Shown piece by piece: positions 62,827 to 64,000 of a stretch of 64,000 bases of DNA. The DNA is from Gossypium raimondii. Its lineage: Eukaryota > Streptophyta > Magnoliopsida > Malvales > Malvaceae. Both the position numbers and the translations under genes were made by a program. The notes under the pieces were generated by a model. That model searched no databases and was not told the origin of the DNA. It worked only from the letters and a program-made list of their open reading frames with translations. Location: contig NC_068569.1 of assembly GCF_025698545.1 (NCBI RefSeq), forward strand, positions 8,432,001 to 8,496,000, in the 5' to 3' direction. Numbering within the stretch: position 1 is the stretch's first letter; each line of letters opens with the position of its first letter.

Positions 62827-63097
62827 GGCTTTGTTTGGTTGTTACTTCTACTACTTTTCCTTTTCTTCATAAAAAAATATTGAAATGAAGAAATTTCATA
62901 AATGATTAAAAAGAAGAAAAACTAGACTACAACACGAATTCAAAGACACGCGTTTTCTATTAAAGTAAAACCATGTTTTCATTCTCTAAAAATTTATATT
63001 CTTAAGTTCAAATCCTTCAAAAATATCTATTTGCTTCCGCATCCGACCACTTTTGGAGGGGAAAAAAGAGTAGCAAAAGTAACAACTAAATAGTACC
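62827..63097. mobile_element. MITE-like element in the NF-YA 5'-UTR intron
   Basis: Inverted ends: the left side, GGCTTTGTTTGGTTGTTACT then TCTACTACTTTTCC, pairs with the right side, GAGTAGCAAAAGTAACAACT then AAATAGTACC. Length about 271 bp, non-coding. A 3-bp duplication (TTA/TCA) is uncertain. It lies in the gene's untranslated leader region upstream of the first coding exon. Confidence 0.5.
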
Positions 63098-63595
63098 TCA
63101 GTGATTTGCTAATTCTTGCAAACCATCACAGGAAAGAGCGTAATTCGAGAAAACTATATCTACAAGTCAAAACAAAAGTCAATTTAGTAGAATAAGCAAC
63201 TATTCAAACGTAGATTTGAGTTAATGTTTTGTTGTAATTATGAATTAGGCAACCATACAAGCAGATTGTATCTTGGATAATAACAAAGTGACATCCATGC
63301 AAAATGAGTAAACAATTTCAAAAAGAGTAATAAAATTATGAAAAAGTTTGTAAATGAGCCCAATTACAGACCTTTTTTTTCTACCTCAAACTTTCTTAAT
63401 ATCCAAACGGAATAGGAAATTGAGGTGCGGAAGAAGAAAAACATTTCTGAGCAATTCGAATTTTAGAAGATTTAAAAAAAAAACAATAATGGAAAATTTG
63501 TGTTTCTTTGAAAAGGAGAGAATAAAAAGAGTTAATAATAATTTGAAAAGAAAGAAATGCACAGCTAGGGTTTAGCGCGAGAATCGAAACTTACC

Positions 63596-64000
63596 TCAAA
63601 TAGAATCGAGAAATATTTGATTATCGTTTGTTAGTTTTTGTGTTGGGCGGAACTGAAACTGAAACTGAAATACCAATCGAGAAATATATGTTTGGGAAAT
63701 AGAATTGTTATGGTTAAGGAATTGTTGATTTATTTATTTAGTAATTTTTTGGCATGTGGGAGGAAAGTTACGCTACATTGGGGTGCACATGGGGTCTAAT
63801 TTGAATTTCCATTTTTGCCATTCTTTTCTTTCATTCTATCAAATACTTTCCATGATTTGTATTTCTAAACTATTTTTTTCATTAATTAAAATATATTATA
63901 ATACATTACATTATTAAAATTTGTTACAAAATTTTAAACATTTCATAAATGATCTTATTAAAAAAGTAAAATAATATAAATATTTAATTTTAATAATAAT
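63596..64000. promoter_or_regulatory. NF-YA first exon and promoter region
   Basis: The minus-strand leader exon ends at 63595 with GAG|GTAAGT, so the transcription start should lie a little above that coordinate, with the promoter beyond. The tract after about 63860 is A/T-rich. No specific element was assigned. Confidence 0.4.

Noticed and set aside
1..64000. CRISPR array, operon, prophage or other bacterial-type system
   Set aside because: All supported genes are intron-split plant nuclear genes. The tandem repeats have 200-300-bp or kilobase periods without spacer structure.

Overview
This is a nuclear window from a dicot plant. It is AT-rich, its genes are split by many introns, and the intergenic DNA carries MITEs, SINE-like copies, a solo LTR and foldback elements. 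The repeat types and protein flavour remind me of Malvaceae, probably cotton (Gossypium), but that is recollection and not a search result. I found no bacterial-type system, CRISPR array, rRNA or convincing tRNA gene.

Layout. 1-14.4 kb has no gene I can support: a hAT-type non-autonomous element with a perfect 8-bp target duplication (565-953), a 2.47-kb tandem duplication (4455-9403), two foldback elements and a decayed LINE-type RNase H remnant. 15.85-22.94 kb (minus) is a 14-exon mitochondrial ClpX gene. A small basic/Cys-rich plant protein gene (23513-24022, plus) diverges from it and is followed by an orphan exon resembling PrmC/HemK methyltransferase. 27.39-34.38 kb (minus) is a 10-exon organellar EF-P gene. 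36.83-39.30 kb is a broken duplicate of the 5' end of a SAPS (PP6 regulatory subunit) gene, carrying a hAT element and a solo LTR. 39.41-41.86 kb is a domesticated Mutator transposase with a PB1 domain (MUSTANG-B type). 43.96-56.58 kb is the complete 19-exon SAPS gene. 57.58-62.62 kb (minus) is an NF-YA transcription factor gene, tail-to-tail with SAPS and carrying an apparent 1-base frameshift.

The genes are not an operon or pathway. ClpX and EF-P are both predicted organellar proteostasis/translation proteins. SAPS next to NF-YA7-like resembles the Arabidopsis At1g30470-At1g30500 neighbourhood as I remember it. The most informative structure is the SAPS segmental duplication: each copy supplies the empty site for the other's insertions, so two transposon insertions can be seen base by base and ordered after the duplication. 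A second theme is assembly quality: the 2.47-kb tandem copies differ, as far as I compared them by eye, only by small indels, mostly in homopolymers, and the NF-YA frameshift falls in a G run, so uncorrected long-read errors are a real possibility.

All exon coordinates were derived by hand from splice signals, reading-frame continuity and family knowledge; UTR ends are not resolved.
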